Notes under the pieces: model-generated
Database searches by the model: none
The model's input: only the letters and a program-made list of their open reading frames with translations
What the model was told of the DNA's origin: nothing
Shown here: positions 1 to 5,179 of the stretch, in pieces
Layout of the letters: each line of letters starts with the position of its first letter
Position numbering within the stretch: position 1 is the first letter of the stretch
Made by a program: the position numbers and the translations under genes
NCBI GenBank assembly: GCA_025966255.1
Contig: JAOPVG010000133.1
Span: 1 to 11,960, forward strand
Length of the DNA: 11,960 nucleotides
DNA from: Jatrophihabitans sp.
GTDB taxonomy: Bacteria; Actinomycetota; Actinomycetes; Mycobacteriales; Jatrophihabitantaceae
Direction: 5' to 3'

Positions 1-153
1 ACCTACCGGAACCGCGTCCGCGCAGTGTCGCCCAGCAACCGAACACGACCTGTCCAGGATGAACCGGGCTCGCACATCTTGCCACCGCATGGCAAGGACC
101 AGCCGGGGTCAAATGAGGGTCAAATGATCTTGGACAGGCACGAGCGGTTATAG
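1..153 (+). CDS. Possible 3' end of an ORF entering from the left (identity unknown; integrase tail is one option)
   Basis: Frame 1 is open from the window edge to a TAG at 151-153 and encodes about 50 residues, polar and rich in Pro, Arg, Ser and Asn, ending in ...QMILDRHERL. The first dozen codons have the high G/C third positions of a local gene; the rest are mixed. The stop lies 26 bases before the 3' end of the tRNA-Ala gene. In actinobacterial integrative elements the integrase gene often ends beside the attachment site in a tRNA 3' end, so an integrase C-terminal tail is possible. The catalytic region would lie outside the window and no recombinase motif is visible here. A second frame is also open to 127, so this could be non-coding. 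Confidence 0.25.
   Translation, partial: TYRNRVRAVSPSNRTRPVQDEPGSHILPPHGKDQPGSNEGQMILDRHERL
78..96. repeat. Perfect 7-bp inverted repeat (hairpin)
   Basis: CTTGCCA (78-84) and TGGCAAG (90-96) are perfect complements around a 5-base loop. It lies inside the possible ORF tail and has no T tract, so it is not a classic terminator. It could be a protein-binding arm of an attachment region, or chance. Confidence 0.4.
106..127 (+). repeat. 11-bp tandem direct repeat
   Basis: GGGTCAAATGA occurs twice back to back (106-116 and 117-127). This A/T-richer stretch between the left edge and the tRNA differs in composition from the surrounding GC-rich genes. It may be an arm-type recombinase site or a remnant repeat. 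Confidence 0.5.
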
Positions 154-179
154 AGGCCTTATAAATGCTTGGCCCTATG

Positions 180-253
180 TGGAGCTGAGGGGATTCGAAC
201 CCCTGACCCCCTCGATGCGAACGAGGTGCGCTACCGGACTGCGCCACAGCCCC
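180..253 (-). tRNA. tRNA-Ala(CGC)
   Basis: Read on the minus strand this is a complete 74-nt cloverleaf. The acceptor stem GGGGCTG pairs with CAGCTCC (one G-T pair) and the discriminator is A at position 180. The D-arm contains GGCGCAG..., the anticodon stem CCTCG/CGAGG encloses loop TTCGCAT with anticodon CGC (codon GCG), and the T-arm shows the invariant GGTTCGAATCC. CCA is not encoded. It lies downstream of, and in the same direction as, the sepX/glpR-like gene. Its 3' end faces the left edge, where an integrated element could begin. Confidence 0.96.
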
Positions 254-266
254 GTCGGAACGGGAA

Positions 267-280
267 CGGTCCGAAGACCG
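267..280 (-). other. UUCG-tetraloop hairpin between glpR-like gene and tRNA
   Basis: On the minus strand CGGTC-TTCG-GACCG forms a 5-bp stem closed by the very stable C(UUCG)G tetraloop. It ends 13 bases before the tRNA 5' end. It could help terminate transcription after the glpR-like gene or act as a leader structure for tRNA processing. Confidence 0.5.
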
Positions 281-297
281 GCGATCACGATATCAGT

Positions 298-321
298 GCG
301 GCCGCGACCCGACTCGGCCGC
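298..321 (-). terminator. Possible hairpin terminator of the sepX/glpR-like transcript
   Basis: A perfect 7-bp GC stem (298-304 with 315-321, loop of 10) begins 16 bases after the end of the glpR-like gene in its direction of transcription. There is no T tract, which is common for actinobacterial terminators but lowers certainty. Confidence 0.4.
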
Positions 322-336
322 GGCAGGCGGGCAGCC

Positions 337-1023
337 TCAGCTGGCCCGCCGCTGCGACGCCGCCGGGGCGATCTCTTCGTTGTAGAGGCCGGTCAGGTCG
401 ATCGTGTCCATGCTGTGCAGTGCGATGTCGTCGTCGTCGATGCGGACGACCGATTCTGGCGCCTGCTCGAAGCGGGCGATCTCGGTCGTCGCGTCGTATC
501 CGGCGGGGCGGCGAGCCGACGCCCGCAACTGCCGGGTTTCACGGCGGGCGCGGTCGTTGAGCGCCTGATTGCGCAGAAACAGGGTGTACCCGGCGAGCCC
601 GATCAGGAACGGCGCGGCCAGCAGCCAGGTCAGGCCGCCGACCATCACCCCGAGCACGCCGAAGATCAGGCTGCCGAGGAGCAGGACGCCGAGCGAGCGG
701 CGCCGTCGGGTCAGCATCTGGGCGCGGGCTTCGGAGAGTTCGGAGCGGTCGGGCGGGTACATGAGCGCCTCCTGGGCGGCGGGCACGGGCCGGCGGGCCG
801 GGGCTGCGAGCGGGGCTTTCGGGCTCTGGCGGGGGACGAAGACCTCGCTGCGCGCGTCGGCGTTCGAGGTGCCGGCGCGGCGACCGAGGGCACGCATGCC
901 TCGGCCCCACTCCGCGACCGACCGCTCCCGACGACGTTCGTCGTTGCGGCGCAGCACCATCGGCACGACGACGATCAGCCAGAGGACCACGAGGACGAGC
1001 ACGGTCATGAACGGGGACAGCAC
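337..1023 (-). CDS. sepX: SepX/GlpR-family division membrane protein
   Basis: A 228-residue membrane protein. A hydrophobic helix at about residues 5-24 is followed by a basic cytoplasmic-type stretch (RRNDERRRER). A long Ala/Pro-rich linker runs to about 100, then RRRR precedes a hydrophobic pair at about 111-127 and 131-150, and an acidic tail contains RIDDDD and IDLTGLYNEE. This layout, together with the position after galU, the moeA-like gene and rimJ, matches the actinobacterial SepX (Streptomyces) / GlpR (Corynebacterium) family; the M. tuberculosis counterpart is Rv0996. SepX supports cross-wall formation, and GlpR is the membrane receptor for the gephyrin-like protein Glp at the divisome. 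The start is GTG with GGAGG six bases upstream. It is separated from rimJ by 132 bases, so it may have its own promoter. The family call rests on architecture plus synteny. Confidence 0.82.
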   Translation of the reverse strand: MLSPFMTVLVLVVLWLIVVVPMVLRRNDERRRERSVAEWGRGMRALGRRAGTSNADARSEVFVPRQSPKAPLAAPARRPVPAAQEALMYPPDRSELSEARAQMLTRRRRSLGVLLLGSLIFGVLGVMVGGLTWLLAAPFLIGLAGYTLFLRNQALNDRARRETRQLRASARRPAGYDATTEIARFEQAPESVVRIDDDDIALHSMDTIDLTGLYNEEIAPAASQRRAS

Positions 1024-1120
1024 TACGCACCTCCAGTCACACCAGTAACACCGTCTGGACTCAAGCTAGTGAGCGAATCCGCGCGAAGCCCGTACGTGCG
1101 ACGGCGTGTCGAAAAGGAAG

Positions 1121-1137
1121 CTCAAGTAGAGGTTGAG
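1121..1137. promoter_or_regulatory. Inverted repeat CTCAA-N7-TTGAG upstream of sepX/glpR
   Basis: A 5-bp perfect inverted repeat with a 7-base spacer lies about 100 bases upstream of the glpR-like start. The half-site CTCAAG resembles operators of MerR-family regulators such as SoxR, but the -35/-10 elements such regulators need are not evident. A second CTCAAG lies at 1060-1065. This 132-base gap (1024-1155) also has an imperfect 9-bp tandem repeat (CAGTCACAC/CAGTAACAC, 1034-1051). Function is unproven. Confidence 0.3.
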
Positions 1138-1155
1138 AAATATGCCGGGACTAGA

Positions 1156-1791
1156 TCACCGAACGCCGCGCCAGGACGGCTCTGGGGGCAGCGCGGCCAG
1201 CCGGCCCACCATGCTGCGCCCGTACAGCTCCTCGTACGTCACGGCGAACGCGATGTGGTCGCGCCAGGCGCCGTCGATGTCGAGGAACCGCTCGTAGAAT
1301 CCCTCGCGGCGCAGCCCCAACTTCTCCACGACGCGCAGGCTCGGAGCGTTCTCCGGACGGATGTCGACTTCCACGCGATGCAGCTGGACCTCGTTGAAGC
1401 AGTGGTCGATCACCAGGGCGAGCGCTGTCGGGGTGACGTTGCGGCCGGCAACCACCGAATCCACCCAATAGCCGACGGTGCAGGAGCGCAGCGCGCCGTG
1501 CACCACGTTCGACACGTTCATCTGGCCGACGAGCCGCCCGCCGTAATAGACCATGAAGGGCAGCATGGTCCCGCGCCGCGCGGCCGAGCGCAGCGCGGAG
1601 TGCAACGCCGGCCAGGAACCCGGGGAGTTGCGCTCCTCCCAGGTGTGCGGCGAGGTCGGCTCCCAGGGGCTGAGCCACTGCTCGTTGCGGAGCCGGATTT
1701 CGCTCCACGTCCGCGCGTCCCGCAGCCGCGGTGGACGCAGCACCACTGGCCCCGCAGACGGCTGGGCCGGCCACCCCGGCGTGTTACCCAC
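1156..1791 (-). CDS. rimJ: GNAT N-acetyltransferase, RimJ type
   Basis: A 211-residue GCN5-related acetyltransferase expected to move an acetyl group from acetyl-CoA to a protein N-terminus or another amine; the target cannot be read from sequence. Features of the RimJ/RimL branch are LRPPRLRDARTWSEIR (18-33), strand-forming FMVYYGGRLVGQMNVSN (79-95), GYWVDSVVAGRNVTPTALALVIDHCF (107-132, acetyl-CoA loop and following helix) and HRVEVDIRPENAPSLRVVEKLG (138-159). The acetyl-CoA loop reads GRNVTPTA, where many relatives have GRGxATEA, so the second small residue is a Thr. The start is GTG, three bases after the moeA-like stop, with GGTGAG just upstream, which indicates translational coupling. 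The gene is syntenic with M. tuberculosis Rv0995 (rimJ). Confidence 0.88.
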   Translation of the reverse strand: MGNTPGWPAQPSAGPVVLRPPRLRDARTWSEIRLRNEQWLSPWEPTSPHTWEERNSPGSWPALHSALRSAARRGTMLPFMVYYGGRLVGQMNVSNVVHGALRSCTVGYWVDSVVAGRNVTPTALALVIDHCFNEVQLHRVEVDIRPENAPSLRVVEKLGLRREGFYERFLDIDGAWRDHIAFAVTYEELYGRSMVGRLAALPPEPSWRGVR

Positions 1792-1794
1792 TGC

Positions 1795-3036
1795 TCACCG
1801 GTTGGAGAGCAGGAGCGGCATCACGGTGACCGGTGACCCCGAAGCAACCTCGGTGACGTCCTCGTCGATCACGACGAGGCAGTTGGACAGCGCCAGGGAC
1901 GCAATCAGGTGCGAGCCGGGGCCGCCGACGAACGACACGCTATAGCCGCCGTTCGTCTCGCGGTGGAGCACCCCGCGGCGGTACTGCCGCACGCCATTGG
2001 GACTCTTCGCGCCCTCGAGCGCGGTCGCCTGAACGGTGGCCCGCTGCAGGCTGCGCTTGCCGAGCAACTTACGGATCGCTGGACGGACGAACGCCTCGAA
2101 CGACACCAGGCTGCTGACCGGATTGCCGGGCAGGCAGAAGATCGGCACCTTGTCGCCGAGGTGCCCGAAGCCCTGCGGCTTTCCGGGCTGCATCGCGACC
2201 TTCATGAATTCGACGGTGCCAAGTTCGGTGAGCGCCTCTTTGACAATGTCGTACGCGCCCATGCTCACGCCGCCGCTGGTGACCAGCACGTCGGCGCGAA
2301 GGAGTTGGTTCTCGAGGGTGTCGAGCAGCTTGGCGTGATCGTCGGCGACGATACCGATGCGGCGCGAGTCGGCGCCGGCGTCCTTCGCCGCTGCGGCAAT
2401 CATGTAGGAGTTGGAGTCGATCACCTCGCCGAACGCGGGGCGGTGGCCGACCTCGATCAGCTCGCTGCCCGTCGACAGGATGATCACGCGGGGACGGGGC
2501 CGGACGAGCACGCGGTCGCGTCCGATGGCTGCGAGCAGGGCGAGCTGCTGCGGGCCGAGCGCTGCGCCCGCGCCGAGGGCGGGGGCGCCGCCGGCCAGAT
2601 CCTCGCCCGTCCGGCGCAGGCATTCGCCGCTGCGGACCGGCCGGTTGATGGCGACGCGGGCGAGGCCGCCGTCGGTGTCCTCGATCGGGATCACGGCGTC
2701 GGCGCCGGCCGGGATGGGCGCGCCGGTCATGATGCGCATCGCGAGGCCGGGGCCCATGCCTGATCGGGACTTCGCGCCGGCCGCGATGTCCCCGACCACC
2801 TGCAGCCGGGTGGGGTTCTCCCGGCTCGCGTCACGGGTGTCGATCGCGCGGACTGCGTAGCCGTCCATCGCCGAGTTGTCGAAGCTCGGCAGCGGGAAGT
2901 CGGCGCTGACGTCCTCGGCCAGCAGCAGACCCTGGGCGTCGAGAAGGGTCAGCTCGATGGGTTCGAGCGACCCGACGCCGTCGAGCACGGTGGCCAGGTG
3001 CTCGTCGACCGTCCGAAGGCGATCGTCGTCAGCCAC
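1795..3036 (-). CDS. glp: MoeA/gephyrin-like protein, probably Glp
   Basis: A 413-residue MoeA-family protein. In cofactor synthesis MoeA uses adenylated molybdopterin and molybdate. In Corynebacterium the gene in this neighbourhood encodes Glp, a gephyrin-like protein that binds the FtsZ C-terminus and the membrane receptor GlpR. Motifs: LPSFDNSAMDGYAV (49-62), IMTGAPIPAGADAVIPIED (102-120), STGSEL (188-193), SGGVSMGAYDIVKEAL (254-269) and FCLPGNPVSSLVSFEAFVRP (300-319). The sequence looks catalytically intact, including the Asp of SGGVSxGxxD. The start is chosen at GTG 3034-3036 because GAGGAG lies 8 bases upstream; a TTG at 3061-3063 overlapping the galU stop lacks that support. It is coupled to galU (23-base gap) and rimJ (3-base gap). 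Division Glp versus cofactor MoeA cannot be settled by motif alone; synteny favours Glp. Confidence 0.9.
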   Translation of the reverse strand: MADDDRLRTVDEHLATVLDGVGSLEPIELTLLDAQGLLLAEDVSADFPLPSFDNSAMDGYAVRAIDTRDASRENPTRLQVVGDIAAGAKSRSGMGPGLAMRIMTGAPIPAGADAVIPIEDTDGGLARVAINRPVRSGECLRRTGEDLAGGAPALGAGAALGPQQLALLAAIGRDRVLVRPRPRVIILSTGSELIEVGHRPAFGEVIDSNSYMIAAAAKDAGADSRRIGIVADDHAKLLDTLENQLLRADVLVTSGGVSMGAYDIVKEALTELGTVEFMKVAMQPGKPQGFGHLGDKVPIFCLPGNPVSSLVSFEAFVRPAIRKLLGKRSLQRATVQATALEGAKSPNGVRQYRRGVLHRETNGGYSVSFVGGPGSHLIASLALSNCLVVIDEDVTEVASGSPVTVMPLLLSNR

Positions 3037-3044
3037 GAATGCGT

Positions 3045-3050
3045 CTCCTC
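3045..3050 (-). promoter_or_regulatory. Ribosome binding site fixing the moeA/glp start
   Basis: GAGGAG on the minus strand, 8 bases before GTG 3036-3034. The same motif and spacing precede mogA in this window, which supports this start over the upstream TTG. Confidence 0.75.
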
Positions 3051-3059
3051 GATCTCGGG

Positions 3060-3953
3060 TCAATCGGCCTGAGGCTCATACTCCCGCAACCATGCCCGGA
3101 AGTCCGCTCCGATGTCGGGATGTCGGACGGCGAGCTGAACCACTGCCTTGACGTACTCGAGGCGATCGCCGGTGTCGTAGCGCCGGCCCCGGAAGACGAC
3201 GCCGTGTACAGGAGTGCCGGCGCGGCAGAGGGCGCGCATGGCGTCGGTCAGCTGGATCTCGCCGCCACTGCCCTCGGTGGTGCCGCGCAGCGCTTCGAAG
3301 ATCTCCGGTGGCAGGATGTAGCGGCCGATGATGGCCAGCGTGCTCGGCGCCTCGTCGGGGTCCGGCTTCTCGACGAGATCAGTGATCGCGACGACGTCCC
3401 CGTGCGGGTCGGCGCCCTCGGCCGGGACGACGCAGCCGTACTTGCGGATGTCCTGGCGCGGCACGTCGATCAGCCCGAGGACGATGCCGCCGTGCTCGGC
3501 GTGCACGTCCAGCATCGGCCCGAGCAACGCGTCGCGATCGTCGATGAGGTCGTCGGGCAGGAGAACGGCGACCGCCTCGCCGGCGGCGAAGTCCTCGCCG
3601 TGTCCGACCGCATGACCGAGACCGCGCGGATCCTTCTGTTCGACATAGTCGAACGCCGCGAGCTCCGTGGGACGCCGCACCGCGGCGAGACCGTCGGTGT
3701 CGCCCTTCGCCTCGAGTGCGGCTTCGAGGTCGGGACTGGGCGCGAAGTACTCGGCGATGGCGGCCTTGCCCGGGCTGACCACGAGCAGGACGTCGGTGAT
3801 CTCGTTTCCGGCGGCCTCGGCGACGACGAGCTCGAGCGCCGGCGTGGTGACGATCGGCGCGAGCTCCTTGGGCACCGCCTTGGTGAGCGGCAGGAAGCGG
3901 GTGCCACGTCCGGCCGCCGGGATCAGCGCCTTGCGGACGCGGTTGCCTGGCAT
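3060..3953 (-). CDS. galU: UTP-glucose-1-phosphate uridylyltransferase
   Basis: A 297-residue cytoplasmic enzyme making UDP-glucose from UTP and glucose-1-phosphate, feeding cell-wall and capsular glycans and trehalose synthesis. Visible family features are the nucleotide-binding signature IPAAGRGTRFLPLTKAVPKEL (11-31), YVEQKDPRGLGHAV (103-116), the LPDD metal-site motif (132-135), LVEKPDPDEAPSTLAIIGRYIL (193-214), GSGGEIQLTDAM (228-239) and FRGRRYDTGDRLEYVKA (254-270). Length is normal. The start is ATG. There is no well-placed Shine-Dalgarno, but TAGGCT ends exactly six bases before the ATG, suggesting leaderless transcription. It is the first gene of the galU-glp-rimJ-sepX cluster and is divergent from the 5-FCL gene. 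Confidence 0.95.
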   Translation of the reverse strand: MPGNRVRKALIPAAGRGTRFLPLTKAVPKELAPIVTTPALELVVAEAAGNEITDVLLVVSPGKAAIAEYFAPSPDLEAALEAKGDTDGLAAVRRPTELAAFDYVEQKDPRGLGHAVGHGEDFAAGEAVAVLLPDDLIDDRDALLGPMLDVHAEHGGIVLGLIDVPRQDIRKYGCVVPAEGADPHGDVVAITDLVEKPDPDEAPSTLAIIGRYILPPEIFEALRGTTEGSGGEIQLTDAMRALCRAGTPVHGVVFRGRRYDTGDRLEYVKAVVQLAVRHPDIGADFRAWLREYEPQAD

Positions 3954-3959
3954 GCTCCG

Positions 3960-3965
3960 AGCCTA
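3960..3965 (-). promoter_or_regulatory. -10 element of a leaderless galU promoter (predicted)
   Basis: TAGGCT (form TANNNT) on the minus strand, with six bases between it and the galU ATG. This places transcription start on or next to the start codon. No clear -35 is seen; it would fall at the edge of the divergent gene. Confidence 0.45.
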
Positions 3966-3973
3966 ACTGGGGC

Positions 3974-3979
3974 CAGAAT
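3974..3979 (+). promoter_or_regulatory. -10 element of a leaderless 5-FCL promoter (predicted)
   Basis: CAGAAT (one mismatch to TANAAT) ends six bases before ATG 3986, and no ribosome binding site is present. It mirrors the galU element in the same 32-base divergent spacer. Confidence 0.4.
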
Positions 3980-3985
3980 TGCCGG

Positions 3986-4537
3986 ATGCACCAAGCCGAT
4001 GACGTCACCGCGGAGAAGGCCCGGCTGCGAGCGGAGCTGAGCGCGGTCCGCGCCGAGCGTTCGCCGGAGCGGCTCGACGAGGCTCGCGGGGCCATCCGTT
4101 CGGTCGTGCTGGCGCAGAGCGAGTCGGCCGGGTGGCGCTGCGTCGCGGCCTACGTCGCGTTGCGCACCGAGCCAGGGTCGGCCGAGTTGCTGGCCGAACT
4201 GGCCTCGCGCGGGGTTCGGGTGCTGGTGCCGGTGACGCTGGCCGATCGCGACCTCGACTGGGCGGAATGGCTTCCTGACGGGACAGGTGAGCCGCTTGGC
4301 CTGGAGGCGATCGCATCGGCGGATGTGGTGCTCGTCCCGGCGCTCGCGGTGGCGGCGGACGGGACGCGGCTCGGCCGCGGCGGCGGCTCGTACGACCGGG
4401 CGCTGGCTCGCGCCGCGCCGGACGCCCCTCGGGTTGCATTGCTCTTCGACGGGGAGCAGGTGCCGACGCTGCCCCGCGAATCTTGGGACCTGCCGGTCAC
4501 CGATGTGGTGTCGCCGACGGGCTGGCGGCGGCTATAG
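3986..4537 (+). CDS. 5-formyltetrahydrofolate cyclo-ligase
   Basis: A 183-residue enzyme of the 5-FCL family, which converts 5-formyl-THF to 5,10-methenyl-THF using ATP and so returns a storage folate to the one-carbon pool. Diagnostic features are the N-terminal helix with AEKARLRAEL (9-18, basic residues for the polyglutamate/ATP site), AAYVALRTEPGSAELL (54-69), DVVLVPALAVAADGTRLGRGGGSYDRAL (113-140, the signature ATP-binding loop), and the C-terminal TDVVSPTGW (172-180). Length is typical. The start is ATG without a Shine-Dalgarno. The orthologue in M. tuberculosis (Rv0992c) is likewise divergent from galU. Its TAG stop overlaps the first G of the ECF-type promoter of the next gene. Confidence 0.94.
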   Translation: MHQADDVTAEKARLRAELSAVRAERSPERLDEARGAIRSVVLAQSESAGWRCVAAYVALRTEPGSAELLAELASRGVRVLVPVTLADRDLDWAEWLPDGTGEPLGLEAIASADVVLVPALAVAADGTRLGRGGGSYDRALARAAPDAPRVALLFDGEQVPTLPRESWDLPVTDVVSPTGWRRL

Positions 4538-4564
4538 GGAATACCGCTGTCGCGGCAATCCGTT
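4537..4564 (+). promoter_or_regulatory. ECF sigma factor (SigH/SigR-type) promoter
   Basis: GGGAAT at 4537-4542 and CGTT at 4561-4564. Counting GGAAT (4538-4542) to CGTT, the spacer is 18 bases. This matches the thiol-stress sigma factor consensus GGAAT-N18-(C/G)GTT of Mycobacterium SigH and Streptomyces SigR. Predicted transcription start is near 4571, giving a leader of about 67 bases for the Ruc-like gene. Confidence 0.7.
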
Positions 4565-4589
4565 AGCAGTCGTAGCCTTAGAGTGCCAG
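4563..4589. promoter_or_regulatory. CIRCE operator (HrcA repressor site)
   Basis: TTAGCAGTC (4563-4571), a spacer of exactly 9 bases, then GAGTGCCAG (4581-4589). The consensus is TTAGCACTC-N9-GAGTGCTAA, so 15 of 18 arm positions match (left 8/9, right 7/9). It overlaps the -10 of the ECF-type promoter and the predicted transcription start, an ideal position for repression. Confidence 0.82.
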
Positions 4590-4637
4590 CCCGCATCGGG
4601 CGCCGGCCCAGGATCGGTACGTCGGAGGATTACGCCC

Positions 4638-5072
4638 ATGCCCACCTATCAGTACGTGTGCACGAACCCGGCATGTGCCGAGGACTTCGAGCGCGTCCAG
4701 TCCTTCACCGATCCCGCGGCCAGCGAGTGCCCGGTTTGCGGCGGCGCGGTGCGCAAGAAGTTCTCGGCCGTAGGCGTGGTGTTCAAGGGCTCCGGCTTCT
4801 ACCGCACCGACAGCCGCTCGGAGAACGCCGCGAAGGCCAGCAAGGAATCGGGCGACTCGTCCGCGAAGGACTCGGGTTCCAAGGACTCGGGTTCCAAGGA
4901 CTCCGGGTCGAAGGACGCCGGCTCCAAGGACTCCGGGTCGAAGGACGCGGCCGCGAAGGGATCGTCGTCGGCCAAGGACCCCTCGTCCAGCTCGAAGTCT
5001 TCGTCCTCGTCGAACGGTTCGTCTTCGTCGTCGTCCGCCGCGAAGTCCGGCAAGGCCGCGGCGCCCGCCTGA
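4638..5072 (+). CDS. ruc: Ruc/FmdB-family zinc-ribbon protein with disordered Ser/Lys/Asp tail
   Basis: 144 residues. The N-terminal FmdB/CxxC_CxxC regulatory-type zinc ribbon (1-60) begins MPTYQYVCTNPACAEDF and has cysteines at 8, 13, 31 and 34, then the conserved VGVVFKGSGFYRTDSR (about 49-64). The rest is low-complexity: six KDSGS-like repeats (about 77-106), then Ser-rich sequence ending GKAAAPA. This matches M. tuberculosis Rv0991c (Ruc), a redox-switched chaperone with an unstructured C-terminus that cooperates with Hsp70; zinc-cysteine oxidation activates it. The first pair is CX4C rather than the usual CX2C. ATG has GGAGG nine bases upstream (4624-4628). The SigH/R-type promoter and CIRCE site fit induction by oxidative and heat stress. 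The chaperone role is inferred from family and regulation. Confidence 0.88.
   Translation: MPTYQYVCTNPACAEDFERVQSFTDPAASECPVCGGAVRKKFSAVGVVFKGSGFYRTDSRSENAAKASKESGDSSAKDSGSKDSGSKDSGSKDAGSKDSGSKDAAAKGSSSAKDPSSSSKSSSSSNGSSSSSSAAKSGKAAAPA
4866..4955 (+). repeat. Six tandem 15-bp units inside the Ruc-like gene
   Basis: Units begin AAGGAC at 4866, 4881, 4896, 4911, 4926 and 4941 and encode KD-S/A-G/A-S/A. Units 1 and 2 are identical, and units 3 and 5 are identical, which points to recent duplication of single and double units. Confidence 0.9.
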
Positions 5073-5101
5073 GCATGACCCTCTGACAATCCCGTCTGCG
5101 G

Positions 5102-5129
5102 TCGTCCACAGCCGGCCCGGGCGTCCACA
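5102..5129 (+). other. Two DnaA-box-like motifs
   Basis: TCGTCCACA (5102-5110) and GCGTCCACA (5121-5129) lie in the same orientation 19 bases apart. The actinomycete DnaA box is TTGTCCACA, so they match 8/9 and 7/9. They sit in the 107-base gap 5073-5179, which otherwise holds only the predicted -10 of the next gene. Confidence 0.35.
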
Positions 5130-5167
5130 GTTCCTGCGTTCGGGACTGCTGGCAGCTCGTTGCTTCC

Positions 5168-5173
5168 TAGGGT
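5168..5173 (+). promoter_or_regulatory. -10 element of a leaderless promoter for the SAF gene (predicted)
   Basis: TAGGGT (TANNNT) ends six bases before ATG 5180, the same geometry as at galU and 5-FCL. The overlapping AGGGTGG could instead act as a weak Shine-Dalgarno. No strong -35 is visible. Confidence 0.4.
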
Positions 5174-5179
5174 GGCCAC

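Noticed and set aside
1121..1137. HspR (HAIR) operator
   Set aside because: HAIR is CTTGAGT-N7-ACTCAAG. Here the half-sites are in the opposite order, so only a MerR/SoxR-like reading remains.
169..1836. Long 555-residue plus-strand open frame
   Set aside because: It runs antisense through the tRNA, the sepX/glpR-like gene and rimJ. Its translation is Arg/Gly/His-rich with no family motif, a typical shadow of GC-rich codon bias.
1909..2763. 284-residue plus-strand open frame
   Set aside because: Antisense shadow of the moeA/glp gene, which has clear motifs on the minus strand.
3061..3063. TTG as start of the moeA/glp gene
   Set aside because: It would add nine unconserved residues and overlap galU. 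GTG 3036 has GAGGAG at an 8-base spacing.
4866..4955. CRISPR-like repeats
   Set aside because: The 15-base units have no spacers and encode an in-frame KDSGS repeat. No CRISPR array or cas gene is seen anywhere in the window.
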